Assembly (NCBI RefSeq): GCF_001704415.2
Contig: NC_030808.1
Location: forward strand, 78,460,594-78,524,593
Length of the DNA stretch: 64,000 nucleotides
Direction: 5' to 3'
Source of the DNA: Capra hircus
Lineage: Eukaryota; Chordata; Mammalia; Artiodactyla; Bovidae
This document shows positions 23,707-35,936 of the stretch, in pieces. The notes under the pieces were generated by a model. The model was not told the origin of the DNA. It made no database searches and saw only the letters and a program-made list of their open reading frames with translations. A program made the position numbers and the translations under genes. Numbering within the stretch: the first letter of the stretch is position 1; each line of letters starts with the position of its first letter.

Positions 23707-25261
23707 TGCAGGCTTTCCAAGTTTCAGCCAGTGTTCTTTTCACCATGCACTGCTGGTAAGAAAATTTTAAACCATATTCATATACACACCTTCATATCCC
23801 TCACTTTCCCTAACCTAAAAAATATCCCAAGGGAAGCTTTTGGCAGGATTCAGAGATTACTTTGGCAACTCTAACCACATTCCTGGAATCCATTTGCAAA
23901 TGCTGGTCAGCAGAGCATGCTTCATTCCCTTTTTGGTATTACTCACTCAGTAAAGGTTAAGTATATGTGAATTATCATAAGTTTATTTTTATTCTCCCAC
24001 CCCTCCCCACTTTTTTTGGTAAGTGATCACTGACTACCAGGCACAGGAAATACATTTCACTGAATGATTTTCTAAAATCAAAACTCCATCTGGGTTGGAA
24101 CTGAGACAGACTAAGAGACAATCATTTATAACATTAATACCAGTTACAAGCAACTATTCAATGATTGGAGTAAGGAAAGGGTCTCTATCTTTTCCTGAAA
24201 GTCCTTCCTAAGCTGAACCTTGAACACCCCATGGATTAGTGTGCCATGTGCAAGAGTGCACAGGCAGCTGCTAATCGCATTGTGACTCAGTACACCTTTG
24301 GGAGAGGGGGCCACAGGAGGACTCACTCAGAATGGGAGAAGGTAAGTATCAACTAGCAAGTACTAAATGTGATCTCCTTAGTCGGACAGTTCAAATTGAA
24401 AAAAGAAAAAAGTGAGAAGATGGACTGTGAAAGCCAGTTTCCTCAAGTGAGAAATTATATTCCCCTTTAAAAAATTCAGAGACACACACAAATACTTGCT
24501 CCCTTCACTGGATTAAATTCATATCTTAATAACTAAAATGAACAGCATTACATGAATTGACAAGGGAAACACCATACAAAAAAAGCATAAATAGAGCAAG
24601 GTGGTCCCATAGCAGATACCTGGAGAGGAAGGAAAAAAAAGAAAGTGTATTAGGTTCAGTTACTAGTACCCAAACTCCTGGCTGCTACAAAAATTACCAA
24701 CCAAGATCTTACAAATTTGAAAAGGAATCATCATGGCCACTGGGAACCATAAAAGGCATTCAACTTGGGCAAGTGGTATCAGAACTACCAGACTTGTGTT
24801 TAAGTGTTCTGTTCTCTCTCATCAGGGTGGTTGGGAAAGGAAAGTCTATCACTAAAGATTGAAATTAGTGTTAAAAATCATAGTTCTACTTCTGTTTTGA
24901 GACAGGTTCAAGTATCACAATGATATGTGGATACAAGGACAAGATATCTCCTCTCAAAAAACACATTCAATTTTTCTAACACGTTATGTTTAAGATCAAG
25001 ATTATTTTCAGTTTCTATTCTAAAAAGCGCTAAAAAGGTAAAAGGTGCTGGGCAGAGACAAAAGAAAGAAGAAAGTGATGGAGGGAAGGTTAGGTGATAA
25101 ATTAATAGGCTGATGGAAAAAAGAGGAAGAGAAGAAGGGGAAAAGGGAGGGAGAGGGGAAGGAGGAAAAATTTAATAGCTTAAAAATTTACCCCCTATAC
25201 ATGTTAATTGGGTTTATTGGGTTTCATTTGGGAGGGGGTGGGCAGTTTTTTGATTGTTTGG
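23707..25261. other. Intergenic DNA with a purine tract
   Basis: No gene seen. A 101-codon frame at 24557-24862 has no recognisable domain. The homopurine tract at 25115-25170 is annotated separately. Confidence 0.5.
25115..25170 (+). repeat. 56-bp homopurine tract with G4 motif
   Basis: Every base is A or G on the plus strand. Within it, 25137-25158 has four G runs (GGGG, GGG, GGG, GGGG) with loops of 4, 1 and 3 bases, a canonical G-quadruplex pattern. The whole tract could also form a triplex. Confidence 0.85.
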
Positions 25262-25406
25262 CTTTATATTGCTGTTCTTTATCTTTGTGGCTGCCTGTGG
25301 GTCTTCTCTAGTTGTGGTGTGCATGAACTTAATTGCCCCTAGACATGTAGGATCTTAGCTCCGCTACCATTGCAGGTAGATTCTTTACCATCTGAAGGGA
25401 AGCCCT
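25262..25406 (-). repeat. CHR-1-type tRNA-derived SINE, decayed
   Basis: On the minus strand it starts gggcttcccttcagatggta with 'aagaatctacctgcaatggt', then passes to 'acaactagagaagacccaca', the CHR-1 type body. Internal deletions shorten it to about 145 bp. Confidence 0.75.
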
Positions 25407-26409
25407 ACTGTATGTGTGTGCATGTATATATACATATGTATATTTATACAAAGTTATGAAATAAATATTTATATCCATCTACCGAAACATTTATATGTTA
25501 CACTATACTTGCAGAACAAAATGAAGTAGATTAATTATAAAAACTTTAAAAACATGTAGAAGTATAAGAAAGAAGTCTTTTTCCTGTGACTCCATAAATG
25601 ACTGTTAGTGTATCTGTAACTTTAAATGTTGTAAAATGCACATATACTAGTAATTTATGAAAATATATGTCACAATTCAAATAATATATGGATTCACATC
25701 TAATTAAGATAAAATATAATACAGGTTTCAAAGGCATTATTTCTCCTTTCACATGGAGTAGAGAAGAATTTGCTGTCAGAGTAATAATACCAAGAATCAG
25801 GATTTTAAAATGAAAGTCCCTACAGTTACACATAAGGAATGTCTAAGATACTCTCAGATTAAGTTTTAAACAATCAGACAATATTGGGGTAAAGAGGTGG
25901 TTCACTGGGTAATCACAAGAGGAACACTACTACCTTCCACGAGATTACCTTTTTTGCATCTGGGAACATAATTCTTACTCATTTCTTCACAACCCAATAT
26001 ACTTATCCAATATTATTCGTGTTCCATTTTTCTCACAGGGAAATGAGCACTGAAGGCATCAACCATACTAGTTGAAGTAACCAGGCCAGTAAATGGGGAA
26101 GCCAGAACTTCAGTGAATGTCTTTAATTACTGATAGGTGGAAAAGCTAACACAGACTGTAGAATGCTTTATAAAGATGCATAATTCTCTTCATCATTTTG
26201 AATTTGTGATTCTGGAGTCCTGCTCCCTGGTGACAGAGAGAGTCATGGGAACATCCCTTCTCCAGGGTACATAGTAATATGAAGTCCACTCTCCTCCCTG
26301 GTTACCATCCTTCTAGACAGGATATGCCTACACTCTTTTCAAGACAAAAACAGTTCTGGCATTAGAACTTTTAAAATTCAGATTCAGAGAAGATCAACCT
26401 TGACACACT
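25407..26409. other. AT-rich intergenic DNA
   Basis: TA/TG-rich text at 25408-25450; nothing else recognised. Confidence 0.5.
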
Positions 26410-26600
26410 ATGGTATGAAGAGAACACTGGGCTGCAAGCTAGGAACTGGTGCTCAGAACTCACCGTCATAAGCTCAGAACCCTGCATATAAGCAGGCCAT
26501 TTGTTCTAACTTTTCCCTTACCTCCTCTATAAACTAGAGCTAATAATAGAGCTGATGACACTCCCCGAGGTAACAGGTGGTATGCGCCTGGTGCAGTACA
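26410..26600 (+). repeat. MIR SINE
   Basis: 'gaacactgggctgcaagcta', 'cttacctcctctataaacta' and 'gagctaataatagagctgat' match the order of the MIR body, with later decay. Confidence 0.7.
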
Positions 26601-27429
26601 TGATTAAGTGGAAGAAAGTAACACAGCATTTTGCCAGCCTACCAGTTACCATCTCAGGGAGCCGACAGCCCACCGGCATAAAGAGCACCATTTCCTCCAA
26701 GCTGGTGTCACTGGGCTAAGCACTGACTATATTCAACATTATTTAAATTCTATGTGCTTAACGGAAGCTCATCAATAGCATCAGTGTCCATCAAAGCAAA
26801 TTCTTGGCCCATCAAAAGTCTGTAAAGGGCCAAAGAATATCAAAGAGCTGCACATTTTTCTGAATCAAGTCTGCATATAACCAACAGGCTAAGAACCACA
26901 CAAACAGATGACCCTGAGCCTCAGCCATTCATATCAGAGTCCTAAATCAGCAGACTGTGGTGGGGTGGGCGTGGCTACTCAAAGGGCAGGCAGAATCTGA
27001 TTAGGCTTCTTTCCATGCACTTCCATATATCTTCATCCACCGCTGAAAGCCCATGGTAGGAAAAACAATCCCAATTTCTCTCTCAAATTCAATCCATCAC
27101 CCAAAGGAGGATATCTTGTTTGTTGGTTTGGTGGAGTGGAATAATGACCCCAAAGGGTCCTAAGAGGCAAGGACAACTGGTGAGAACCCACTTCTGAGCA
27201 TCCTTCCATCAAGAAGTCCACGTCATCAGCAATGCTAATTTAATAAAACCGGAGCAGTGGTGCTATAATTGGATTGCCATTCTAGCTAGTGGGTTTCCAG
27301 GGTAACCGTGTTCTTGCCACAGATAAAATGCACCTAGTAACACAAAGATTAAGGGTTTGGGGATAGTCTGCATCAAACAAGAGGTCAAGAATTGAAGCTT
27401 AAGAGAGCTAGCTGTAGCAAAAGCAAATT
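26601..27429. other. Intergenic DNA
   Basis: No gene or repeat recognised. A near match to an RFX X-box lies at 27293-27307 but is imperfect and not called. Confidence 0.5.
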
Positions 27430-27595
27430 AGAGAAAGTGGTCTGGAATCAAAATCCTGGCCTTACCATGTCTCAGCTGCATGAATTCAGAAAAAAATAAA
27501 AATAAAAAATAACTTCTCTAGGCCTTGTTTCCTCATCTGTAAAATGAGCATAATTATGGCATCCCTCACCTGGGGATGTTATAAGGATAAAACAG
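27430..27595 (+). repeat. MIR SINE
   Basis: 'gtctggaatcaaaatcctgg', 'ttgtttcctcatctgtaaaa' and 'ggggatgttataaggataaa' are the MIR 5', core and 3' parts in order, with an A-rich insertion at 27490-27510. Confidence 0.85.
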
Positions 27596-29561
27596 AAGAA
27601 AAAAAAGCGTGGCGGGTATGACAGATGTCTCTAAACTAGATATTCAGAAACCTAAAACACTAGAACAGTATGTTTTGTTTTCTTTTCAGTTTAGTGCTTT
27701 GGAGGGAAAGTCCCTGAAAGCTTCCCAAAGGATCCTGGAATGGCTTAAATCCACATTGTCTAATGGTTGTGCTTATGTTATTCCCGCCTCTGTAGCCCTG
27801 ACTTCTGGGAATATGCTGCCATGTCAGAGTCACTCCGGCAAGTCTTAAATGAAGAGGGACAACAGCTTTGCAGGCCACAAATTAAGGATCGGGAAATTGC
27901 CCTTGCTTAGTGGGTAGTAGCTAACTGGAATGGTTCGTGGTCATAAATACAGCAGCTGACTTAGCCTGTTTCCCCTCAGGGGAGAGACTCTGCTGCAGCA
28001 GAAGTAAGTTATGAAGAAAAAGGGGGAAAGGGAAATTTTCCATTTGAAAGAAAAAGTCAATTTTCAGGAGGTAGGGATACCTTCCATTGTGTCTGTTTCA
28101 GTTAGAACAGGCACCTAGAATTAAGTTCAGCTACAAATCTCCTTATGTTGGGTTCCCACCCCCACCACCCTCACCACAAACACAATGGGGAGTTAAGCTG
28201 GAAAATGAGAAAGAAAACCACTAATAAACTCCTGTGTTCATGCTCACAAACTTCCAGGCAACCAACAGCAAAACGGCGAGAAAGATGAAGTTTGAGAGCA
28301 AGAACATGTACGCACAAAAAAAGTTTCTGTTGTCCTCAGCTTAAATGCTGAGGCAGGAAGAGATACTATTCTTGAATCAAGTGAGAAAAGATGGTAAAGT
28401 GTGATATTAAAATGCAGCTCACTGGAATAAGTTCGCCTCTATAAAAACTGTTATGTTCTGTATGTGATTTAAATTAATGCCTATATTTGTTGGAGATAAA
28501 ATTAAAATGAAGATAAATGGTGCCAACATATAACGTGTTTGCTGGAGCAATAAATAAGGCAGTGAAAGGTACTTTATATTTCAGTCACATCTATCCAAGT
28601 GGGGAGCTCACAGCATTTGAGGAACATTTGTTAATTGAATGTTATAAGAGGTTTGTAAGGCCCCCGAATGGTTAGTATGTGTGTCTTTCAAAGGGACAGG
28701 GAGGTTCAATGACCCAGGGCCCTCAGGATATCACTGATTTGGAAGCCCAGGGTGGTGGAAGCAGTGTGCTTTCTAGTTCAGAGGATTCTCTGCCTGACAG
28801 TAGGGCCCAGAACACAGAGCTCCCCTGCCCCATAACAGACATCACCTGTCCACTCTCTCCATTTATTAATTATCTCAGTGGTGAATAAGACTACAGTTTT
28901 AGCTGGGGAGAAAGGCAATCATTTTGACACACTTTAACAACAAATCTCTCCTTTCTCCACTTACCTTGTAAGAATGTCTTATGAATGATTAAATACTGTC
29001 ACATCATTTATCCTTAGCTTGAAAATTTGTCTAAAGTATTGATTAGTGATGCTTTCTCTTCAAATCAATCTCTTCAATCCTATCCTCCCCATGTCCTCAC
29101 TAAGCCTACTCATTACAAAGCTGCCAACCGGTCACCGGCTTTCTGTTTTGGAAGTCCTGTTCTCTGAGCCCCAGAAACTCAAGGAACTCAGTCTGTGTTC
29201 AAACATCTACTTGATAGATGGCCAGATTAACTTAAGAAGCTAAATCATGCAAGACTGGGTGGGCATTGATAACTGTATAAGGATAACTGATCATTTGGAA
29301 CACTGGGTTCACTATTATCTTCTACTTACACATATGTTTGACATTCTCAAATAGAAAGTTCAAAAAAGTCAAAAGCGGAACATTCCCAGAAACACTGGCA
29401 GCTCATTTCCTAGGACAATGCTCCTCTCCTGAGCTAACAGAAAAGTGTGCTGGTCAGGAGAGGGCCCATGGCTTCTGAAGATGATGTTGCAAAAGAAACA
29501 GGGGAGTAATCTTCCCTGCAGGTCATTTAAGGATTCAGGTGAAATTTTAGGACACCTTAAA
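27596..29561. other. Intergenic DNA
   Basis: No gene recognised. Open stretches of 79 codons (27609-27848) and 69 codons (28679-28888) have no recognisable domain. No named repeat seen. Confidence 0.5.
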
Positions 29562-29750
29562 GAGGGATTGGGAGCAGGAGGAGAAGGGGACGACAGAGGA
29601 TGAGATGGCTGGATGGCATCACTGACTCGATGGATGCGAGTCTGAGTGAACTCCAGGAGTTGGTGATGGACAGGGAGGCCTGGCGTGCTGCGATTCACAG
29701 GGTCGTAAAGAGTTGGACACGACTGAGCGACTGAACTGAACTGAACTGAA
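29562..29750 (+). mobile_element. BovB 3'-end fragment
   Basis: The last ~190 bp of BovB, from 'gagggattgggagcaggagg' to a (CTGAA)n tail. It is close to the young consensus. Imperfect flanking similarity (aggacaccttaa / aggatcacttag) could be the target-site duplication. Confidence 0.92.
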
Positions 29751-31079
29751 GGATCACTTAGTCCACTCTCGTTTTTCAGAAAATCTCAACTTTATCTTCC
29801 TTTTACAATTTTAAAAAATACATTCAATTTCATTATAGTTTGATATACATTTCAATGCCACAGATCCTGCAAAAGTCTTGCTCTTCCTCTTCTGCAGAGG
29901 TTAATGTTCTACTTTTCTGCCCACTTGTACAATGGGAATCATGAGCATACCTACTTCACGAGCGCTAAAGAACTCCACACCTGAAAAGCATTAAAAACAG
30001 TTCCTGGTATATAGGAGCCGTAATTATTATTATTATTACAAACTTTGTGGTAGCCATCAACGCTGCTTTCTAAGTATTTCCAGCTCTGCTTTCTGGCACC
30101 CTTATGGCTAGATGGAGCCGTATGAATAGTTTTGTCTGAAACACTGTAAGTACAAGTCTGCATGTGCTACTTACAGGCCACAGTATGCAACTGTGAGGTC
30201 AAGACCCTCAGAGGTCTTTTACTCTGGGATGCGGGACAGCAATGTTTGAGATGGTGGCTATTCCATCAGTCTGCAAAGAAATTCTGATCCAGAGTGAACA
30301 AATAACAGAAGCAAAAAAATAGCTTTTGTTTGAAGAACTGAGATTTGGAGAATAGTTGTTAGCATAGCATTGCCTGACCTATCCTGATATTTCTTAACTT
30401 TGGTTTACAGAATGCTTTCACTTCTATTATTCAATTTAACCTTCATAATCAAGAGAAAGGAGAAGTGTGTAGGTATTTAGAAGATGTGAATTTCAACTTA
30501 AGTTAGCACAATATCCAAGTCTTACTGATGTATCTGTATACGTGTGGCGAATGCAGAATATTCTTTCAACACACTTGACTCCGAAATTAAAGGCCTTAAG
30601 ACCATTACCTTTAACAATGTAGACACATTAACTTCAACCCAAATACTAATTAGAACTGCTAATGTTTTCTGGGTGCTTACAGTGTCCCATCAAAAAAGAT
30701 GTCACTGATTATAAAATGTAACGTCATTGCACCAAAAGAAACAAAAAATATTGTTACTTAAATTATGGCAGTGTTTTGTTATTAAATAAGTTATTATCGT
30801 TATTGAAAGAAACATTCTTAAATTATTTAGACAGTCTTTTAAAAATGTCACTCCATTGCACATATGCATATGCGTGTGTGTGTATGTGTGTGAAACAAAC
30901 TGAAGCATTCCAAAAGCTTCTTCACATTTAGAATTCAACCTACTGAACCACCTTGCAATGGAAAATCATGAAAGTTCTATGAATTTTGCCATAATACTCT
31001 TCACTGAGTCATCAAGAGCAATGATAAAAGACGGTTCCACTATTACCCTCGGGATTTTCTTCCAGCCATTTGAAATCAG
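29751..31079. other. Intergenic DNA with one weak MIR
   Basis: 29915-30035 ('acaatgggaatcatgagcat' onward) is probably a MIR 3' part, with an (ATT)n run at 30022-30036. A TG-rich run lies near 30872-30892. No gene seen. Confidence 0.45.
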
Positions 31080-31205
31080 GAACCGATGCACGGAGAGGTT
31101 ACACTGGCTACTGAAGGTCACACAGCTAGCAAGTGGAGAATTCGGAGTTTTCCATATAAGGTAGCTGCCATCTTTCGAGTAACTGCTCTTAGCCACTATA
31201 TAGCA
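31080..31205 (+). repeat. MIR-type SINE core
   Basis: 'gatgcacggagaggttacac' and 'gaaggtcacacagctagcaa' are the highly conserved MIR core phrases. Confidence 0.7.
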
Positions 31206-32904
31206 CAGATTCTCATTACAGCAATCAGATCAGTACTCTCTCTCTCTTTTTTTTTTTTTTTTTTTGGGTGGGGGGAGGGCAGTAGAAGTACAAAAATTAG
31301 AAACTCAAAGAAAGTGTTCACACTTAAGCCTCTTAAAATTTACACCTGTCTGTCTTGTTTAAAGCAAACCAACACTTATTACTACCAACACTTTAATATA
31401 CTAAATGGACAACTCAGCAGAAGTCTCAACCTCCTTTTGATTATCTTCAAAGAATTATTGAAAAAAATCTGCATGTAGCCCTGTATTTTTAAAATTTTGG
31501 GATGTAAGATCAGTGAACACAGGTATATAAGATCTATACTTAGACAGACATACTCTTAAAACACATTTTAATCGCATTTAGTTCTGCTAGTGTCTATGTT
31601 TCTACATGGATATTATCTTTGGAAAGCCAAAGAAATCACCACTATTACACATTTGAGGACCAAATGTGTGCTTGATCCTTGCAGAGCATGAAATTAGATT
31701 TAATCTATGCCTAGAGGGAGAAACCTTACTGAACAAGTATAACAGCTGATATTTTTTTAGTAGTTCTTTATCTCCTCTCCTTTATAAAGGACAGTTAGCA
31801 CAACTGAACAATTACTTCAGAGGTATGATACAAAGCTTTGAGTCTAGCTCTTTATATACTTATCAAATGAGTATTATAATTTGCTATAATTCTCCCTCTT
31901 GATTATATACAGTAGCTATTTCATTCTCTAAATAATATCTTATACCTTTTTTTAGAAGTTGGTTAAATTGCTTAGGAGGAGAATATTAGGCTCAGTTTCT
32001 TTGAAGGGTAATAGAGTGGGAGTGACTGTATAATTATCTCTACCGGGCTCTCACCCACTATACAATGTCGTCTACTATATCTATTGCTTTCCTGTTGAGA
32101 ACTCCAGTTAATCCTAACTAACTAGCACACAAGAAAATGAGGCAGGAGGATTTTATTTTTAACTTGGGACTGAGAAAATAAGAAAAAGAAATGCTAAGAT
32201 TGATCAAATCTGGTGCATTTGCAATTTTTATTTTAAGCCATTTTAGATGTATGTGCTACCAAATAGGTACAGTAATTCAGGGCTTACAGTTACTTGTGCA
32301 GCCACATCCTATCTAGTACTCTCTGCCTGAGACCAACTGTCCTTTAAGTCACTGCACAGCTGGGCTGTTTCATGTCTGGCAATCACTACTCTATTCTGGA
32401 TGGGGAGTTTTATTTTTCTTAACATCAGTGTGGATTTTATCCTCAAAATGCCAAGCAGTCCAAATGCTTCATACAATCTAGATTTTTATAAACAATTCAA
32501 TGGGTTCCAGCAGAAAGAAGTTTAACACAAGTCCTTCAACAAATATGTCAAAATTTCTAGATGAAGTCCATTCTCCAGTGTTGTTCAATAACGTGTCTAT
32601 TTCTGTGTCAGCATCTCCAAAAGACATATGAACTCAAGTGTGGCGCCTGGTGCAGTCTTACTCATGTGCATATGACCGATGACTGACACAGGGCTGGCAG
32701 TTTTACACTTCTCTGCCTAAATTGAGAACAGAGAACGTTGCTCACAAGCAGATGTTAGAAATTATAAGTTCAAACTATGTTACCCTCCTGAGTTACTGAG
32801 TAAGGCTATCAGATTGCTACTATTTTAAACAGACTGTCACTAAAGTGAAATTACATTCACTTAAAGACTGATGACCACTAAGACAGATACGAAGTCACAA
32901 AGAG
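31206..32904. other. AT-rich intergenic DNA
   Basis: A T-run followed by a G-rich patch lies at 31246-31280. An open stretch of 130 codons (31086-31478) passes straight through that T-run and the MIR core, which argues against coding. No named repeat otherwise. Confidence 0.5.
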
Positions 32905-33040
32905 TTGGAGGTGAGAATAGAGAGTGACTCCAAATGGGCATGAAATTTCTTTTTGAGATGGAAGAAAAGTGCGAAGATTAGATCAGGGTAATGGCTGCAA
33001 AAATCACTGAATCACTGAGTCATAAAAACAAACAAACAAA
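32905..33040 (+). repeat. Old L1 3'-end fragment
   Basis: 'gactccaaatgggcatgaaa', 'tttctttttgagatggaaga' and 'gtaatggctgcaaaaatcac' follow the order of the shared 3' UTR of L1M subfamilies. Confidence 0.65.
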
Positions 33041-33139
33041 AAAAACTGCACCCAAATTCCTCATCAACACCATTGCTGTTAGTAGTTTTGATTATGCCCT
33101 CATCTGTCAATTCTTATAATTTGGTGTAGGATCTAGACT

Positions 33140-33290
33140 GTTGTGGCTCAAACATCAGCTCTGCCACTTAGAAATTTCAGGTTTCACCTCTCTAGACCAC
33201 TATCTCACCTGCAAAATGGGGGTGAAATGACAGGCTTCCTCACTGAGTTGTGAGGACCAACTGAATTAATACATGGAAGTGATATGGTAT
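33140..33290 (+). repeat. MIR SINE
   Basis: 'catcagctctgccacttaga', 'cacctgcaaaatgggggtga' and 'ctgagttgtgaggaccaact' match MIR in order. Confidence 0.8.
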
Positions 33291-33479
33291 GTTTTCAATG
33301 AATGTTGGCCTTCATTTCCATATCTTTAAATTATAATTTCCTAATATTAGAAACAGTTGACCATTGCTGCAAAGGGAGATTGATAGGTAGAATTTACATA
33401 AAATGTTAACTAGATAAACACTACCCTAAACAATAGAGATGGCTTACTCCTAGTTTCATTCACAACCCAGGGCTCCTCC

Positions 33480-34205
33480 GATTTGAGTATAGCCAGAGTT
33501 ATCTTTCAGAAGCATACTTCTAATTTCTTTTCTCAAATCTTCAATGTCGCAGTCTTCTCTCGAACTTCAGCCCCTACTCCCCCAGCTGCCTACAGGATGA
33601 AGAGCACAATGTACAAATTCATTGCATTGCACGGAATTTATTCATAAGCTACCCTTCAACCCTCACCAATGTAATATTTTGGCTCTATTTTTTCTTTGTT
33701 TCACTTACCTCATCTTCCAAGTCCTTCAAATTCCTTACCCAGCTAAAAACACCATTCTTTTATTTCTATAACTGCAATTCCTTATGCCTGGACTAACTGC
33801 AGACTGCCTCAAAACCCTCCTAGACATCCTTTGTGACTCAACTCACATGTCACATCCTCTCACTGACCTCATCCTTCTTTGTGACCTCAAAGTAAGACAC
33901 ACACATTTCTATGCAGGCACACACTGACAGACTCTCAGACCTTCAGACTCAACAGAAACTGTCCTCATACCACCCCCTCTGCTCTAACCCTACTGAACTG
34001 CTGTGAGTTACCTATGTCACACCTCTCTGTGTGGGCAGGTTTCTGTCCTCCTCCCAAAACATTTTCCTCTCTCTTTGATCCCCAGTCATCAACCTAGAAA
34101 ACTCTCAACAGACTTCCCAGATTCTGTTTAGAGATAACAGCCTCTCAGAAACCTCCCAAGGTCTCCCCAGAGTATATTTTCTCTATCCCTCTGTTGTGAC
34201 CCCAG
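33480..34205 (+). repeat. L2 LINE 3' region (probably two fragments)
   Basis: The C/T-rich text 'tgcctacaggatgaagagca', 'ttccttatgcctggactaac' and 'ctcaactcacatgtcacatc' follows the L2 order (pseudo-coding part then 3' UTR). 34080-34205 looks like a second similar piece. No frame survives. Confidence 0.6.
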
Positions 34206-34213
34206 AGTACACT

Positions 34214-34440
34214 TGCGTGCATGCCCTCTAAGTCGCTTCATTCATGTCTGACTGTTTGAAACCCTATGGACAGTAGCCCACCAGGCTCCTCTGTCTAGGG
34301 ATTCTCCAGACAAGAGTAGTGGAGTGGGTTGCCATGCCCTTCTCTAGGGGATCTTCCTGATGCAGGGATTGAACTCAAGTCTCTTGTGTCTCCTGTACTG
34401 GTAGGCAAATTCTTTACCACCAGCGCCACCTGAGAAGCCC
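34214..34440 (-). mobile_element. Bov-tA SINE
   Basis: On the minus strand it has a head gggcttctcaggtggcgctg and a BOV-A body, tail at 34214. Imperfect flanking repeat (cagagtacactt / ctgagtaccctt) near 34203 and 34440. Confidence 0.92.
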
Positions 34441-34499
34441 TGAGTACCCTTTGTTGACACCAAACGTTGGACATCAACACTATATAAAAAGTCTCTTAA

Positions 34500-34722
34500 A
34501 TAGACCCACAGATATAGAAAACAAACCTACCTATATATAAAATAGGTAGCCAACAAGGAGCTACTCTATAGCACAGGGAACTATACTCAATATTCTAGTA
34601 AACTTTAAGGAAAAAGAATCTGAAAAAATAGATAAATATGTATACAAAACTGAACCACTTTGCTGCACACCTGACACTAATAAACGCTGTCAATGAACTA
34701 TACTTCAATAAAAAAAAATGAT
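34500..34722 (+). repeat. L1 3'-end (cetartiodactyl type)
   Basis: The phrases 'tatataaaataggtagccaa', 'ctatagcacagggaactata', 'ctttgctgcacacctgacac' and 'caatgaactatacttcaata' are the characteristic 3' UTR of artiodactyl L1, ending in AATAAA and an A run. Confidence 0.85.
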
Positions 34723-35206
34723 AAAACAAACCATTCTGTTGATGGACATAGTATGAGAAGCTAGGTTTTGTAGAACTACTGTCAGTCTCTCTAATCCCAA
34801 CACATAAACAGTTTTCCTCACACACAGTATGTTCATAAAATACTTGTTGAGTAAATGTAGTAGTCGTCTCCTTTAAAAATCATCTGAATCAGTGAATTGT
34901 ATGGTAAGTGAATTATATAACAAAAAAAAATCTGTTATTAAAAAATCTGATTTAAAAATCTACGATTTTCATTGTAATTTAGCCTCTCAGTTACTAGGAC
35001 AGAGGTCGTATTTGCTTGCATCCCTATTGGGAAGTCTAGTACCTATAAGATGTTCAGTTATATTTATTAAATGATTTAATAAAAATGAAAATGTTAGCCA
35101 GATTCTAAACCACTGAGCCACTTACTATAAAAGCCCACTCTATATGATATTTCTCAGTAGGTGAATTAATAGTGGTATTAAAAATCCACATTTGTAAAAT
35201 GTGGAT
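34723..35206. other. AT-rich DNA with a terminal hairpin
   Basis: No gene or named repeat; the inverted repeat at 35184-35224 is described separately. Confidence 0.5.
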
Positions 35207-35224
35207 ATTTCAACATCCACATTT
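35184..35224. repeat. Three-arm inverted repeat
   Basis: Ten-base arms atccacattt (35184-35193), aaatgtggat (35197-35206) and atccacattt (35215-35224) can pair in two alternative hairpins with loops of 3 and 8 bases. The third arm belongs to a MIR relic, so the first two may be a templated copy of it. Confidence 0.9.
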
Positions 35225-35285
35225 TATAAGTGAGGAATCAGGCAAAATAAAAGAAGCAAATTACCCAAGATTGTAACTGTAATTC
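35207..35285 (+). repeat. MIR SINE core, interrupted
   Basis: 'cacattttataagtgaggaa', 'tcaggc' and 'attacccaagattgt' are the MIR core. Confidence 0.65.
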
Positions 35286-35293
35286 TTTTGGAT

Positions 35294-35520
35294 GAGTTGA
35301 CTCATTGGAAAAGACTTTGATGCTGGGAGGGATTGGGGGCAGGAGGAGAAGGGGATGACAGAGGATGAGATGGCTGGATGGCATCACTGACTCAATGGAC
35401 GGGAATCTGAGTGAACTCCGGGAGTTGGTGATGGATAGGGAGGCCTGGCGTGCTGCAATTCACGGGGTCACAAAGAGTCGGACATGACTGAGCGACTGAA
35501 CTGAACTGAACTGAACTGAA
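35294..35520 (+). mobile_element. BovB 3'-end fragment
   Basis: The last ~225 bp of BovB with a (CTGAA)4 tail. Similar text gaagcaaattaccca (35254-35268) and gaagcaattaccca (from 35518) may be a long target-site duplication that leaves about 25 extra bases at the 5' junction. Confidence 0.93.
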
Positions 35521-35627
35521 GCAATTACCCAAAAGAATGCCTCTTCCCAAATCAACATTATTAACGGTGTCTGAAAGATGTATGTCACTGTTGAAATCAT
35601 ATCAAGGGTCATGAGCATGGGCTAAGT

Positions 35628-35744
35628 GAAAGTGAAGTCGCTCAGTCGTGCCCAACTCTTTGTGACCCGTGGACTGTAGCCCACCAAGCTCCTCCATCCA
35701 TGGGATTCTCCAGGCAAGAATACTGGAGTGGGTTGCCACTTCCT
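35628..35744 (-). mobile_element. BOV-A SINE monomer
   Basis: A minus-strand single unit (about 117 bp). A perfect 16-bp target-site duplication tgagcatgggctaagt lies at 35612-35627 and 35745-35760. Confidence 0.96.
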
Positions 35745-35936
35745 TGAGCATGGGCTAAGTAAGGGCAAAATATTGTTAAAGCTATGTTTGGGAATAAATA
35801 TATCACCAAGTTTTTTTTTCTTTTATATGATCAGATTAAACAGGTGTTGGTAATCTTGAAAAGAGAAATAAATAAACTCTTGGCTTGACATATGTCATTA
35901 TTTGATGGGGTATTTCAAGACAGAATTGATATTTCT

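Noticed and set aside
27293..27307. RFX X-box-like sequence gtttccagggtaacc
   Set aside because: One half-site departs from the consensus and there is no supporting context.
29369..29698. 109-codon minus-strand open frame
   Set aside because: Half of it is antisense BovB tail; the rest has no recognisable domain.
31086..31478. 130-codon open frame
   Set aside because: It crosses a MIR core and a poly-T/G-rich patch, which gives a long run of phenylalanine; not coding.
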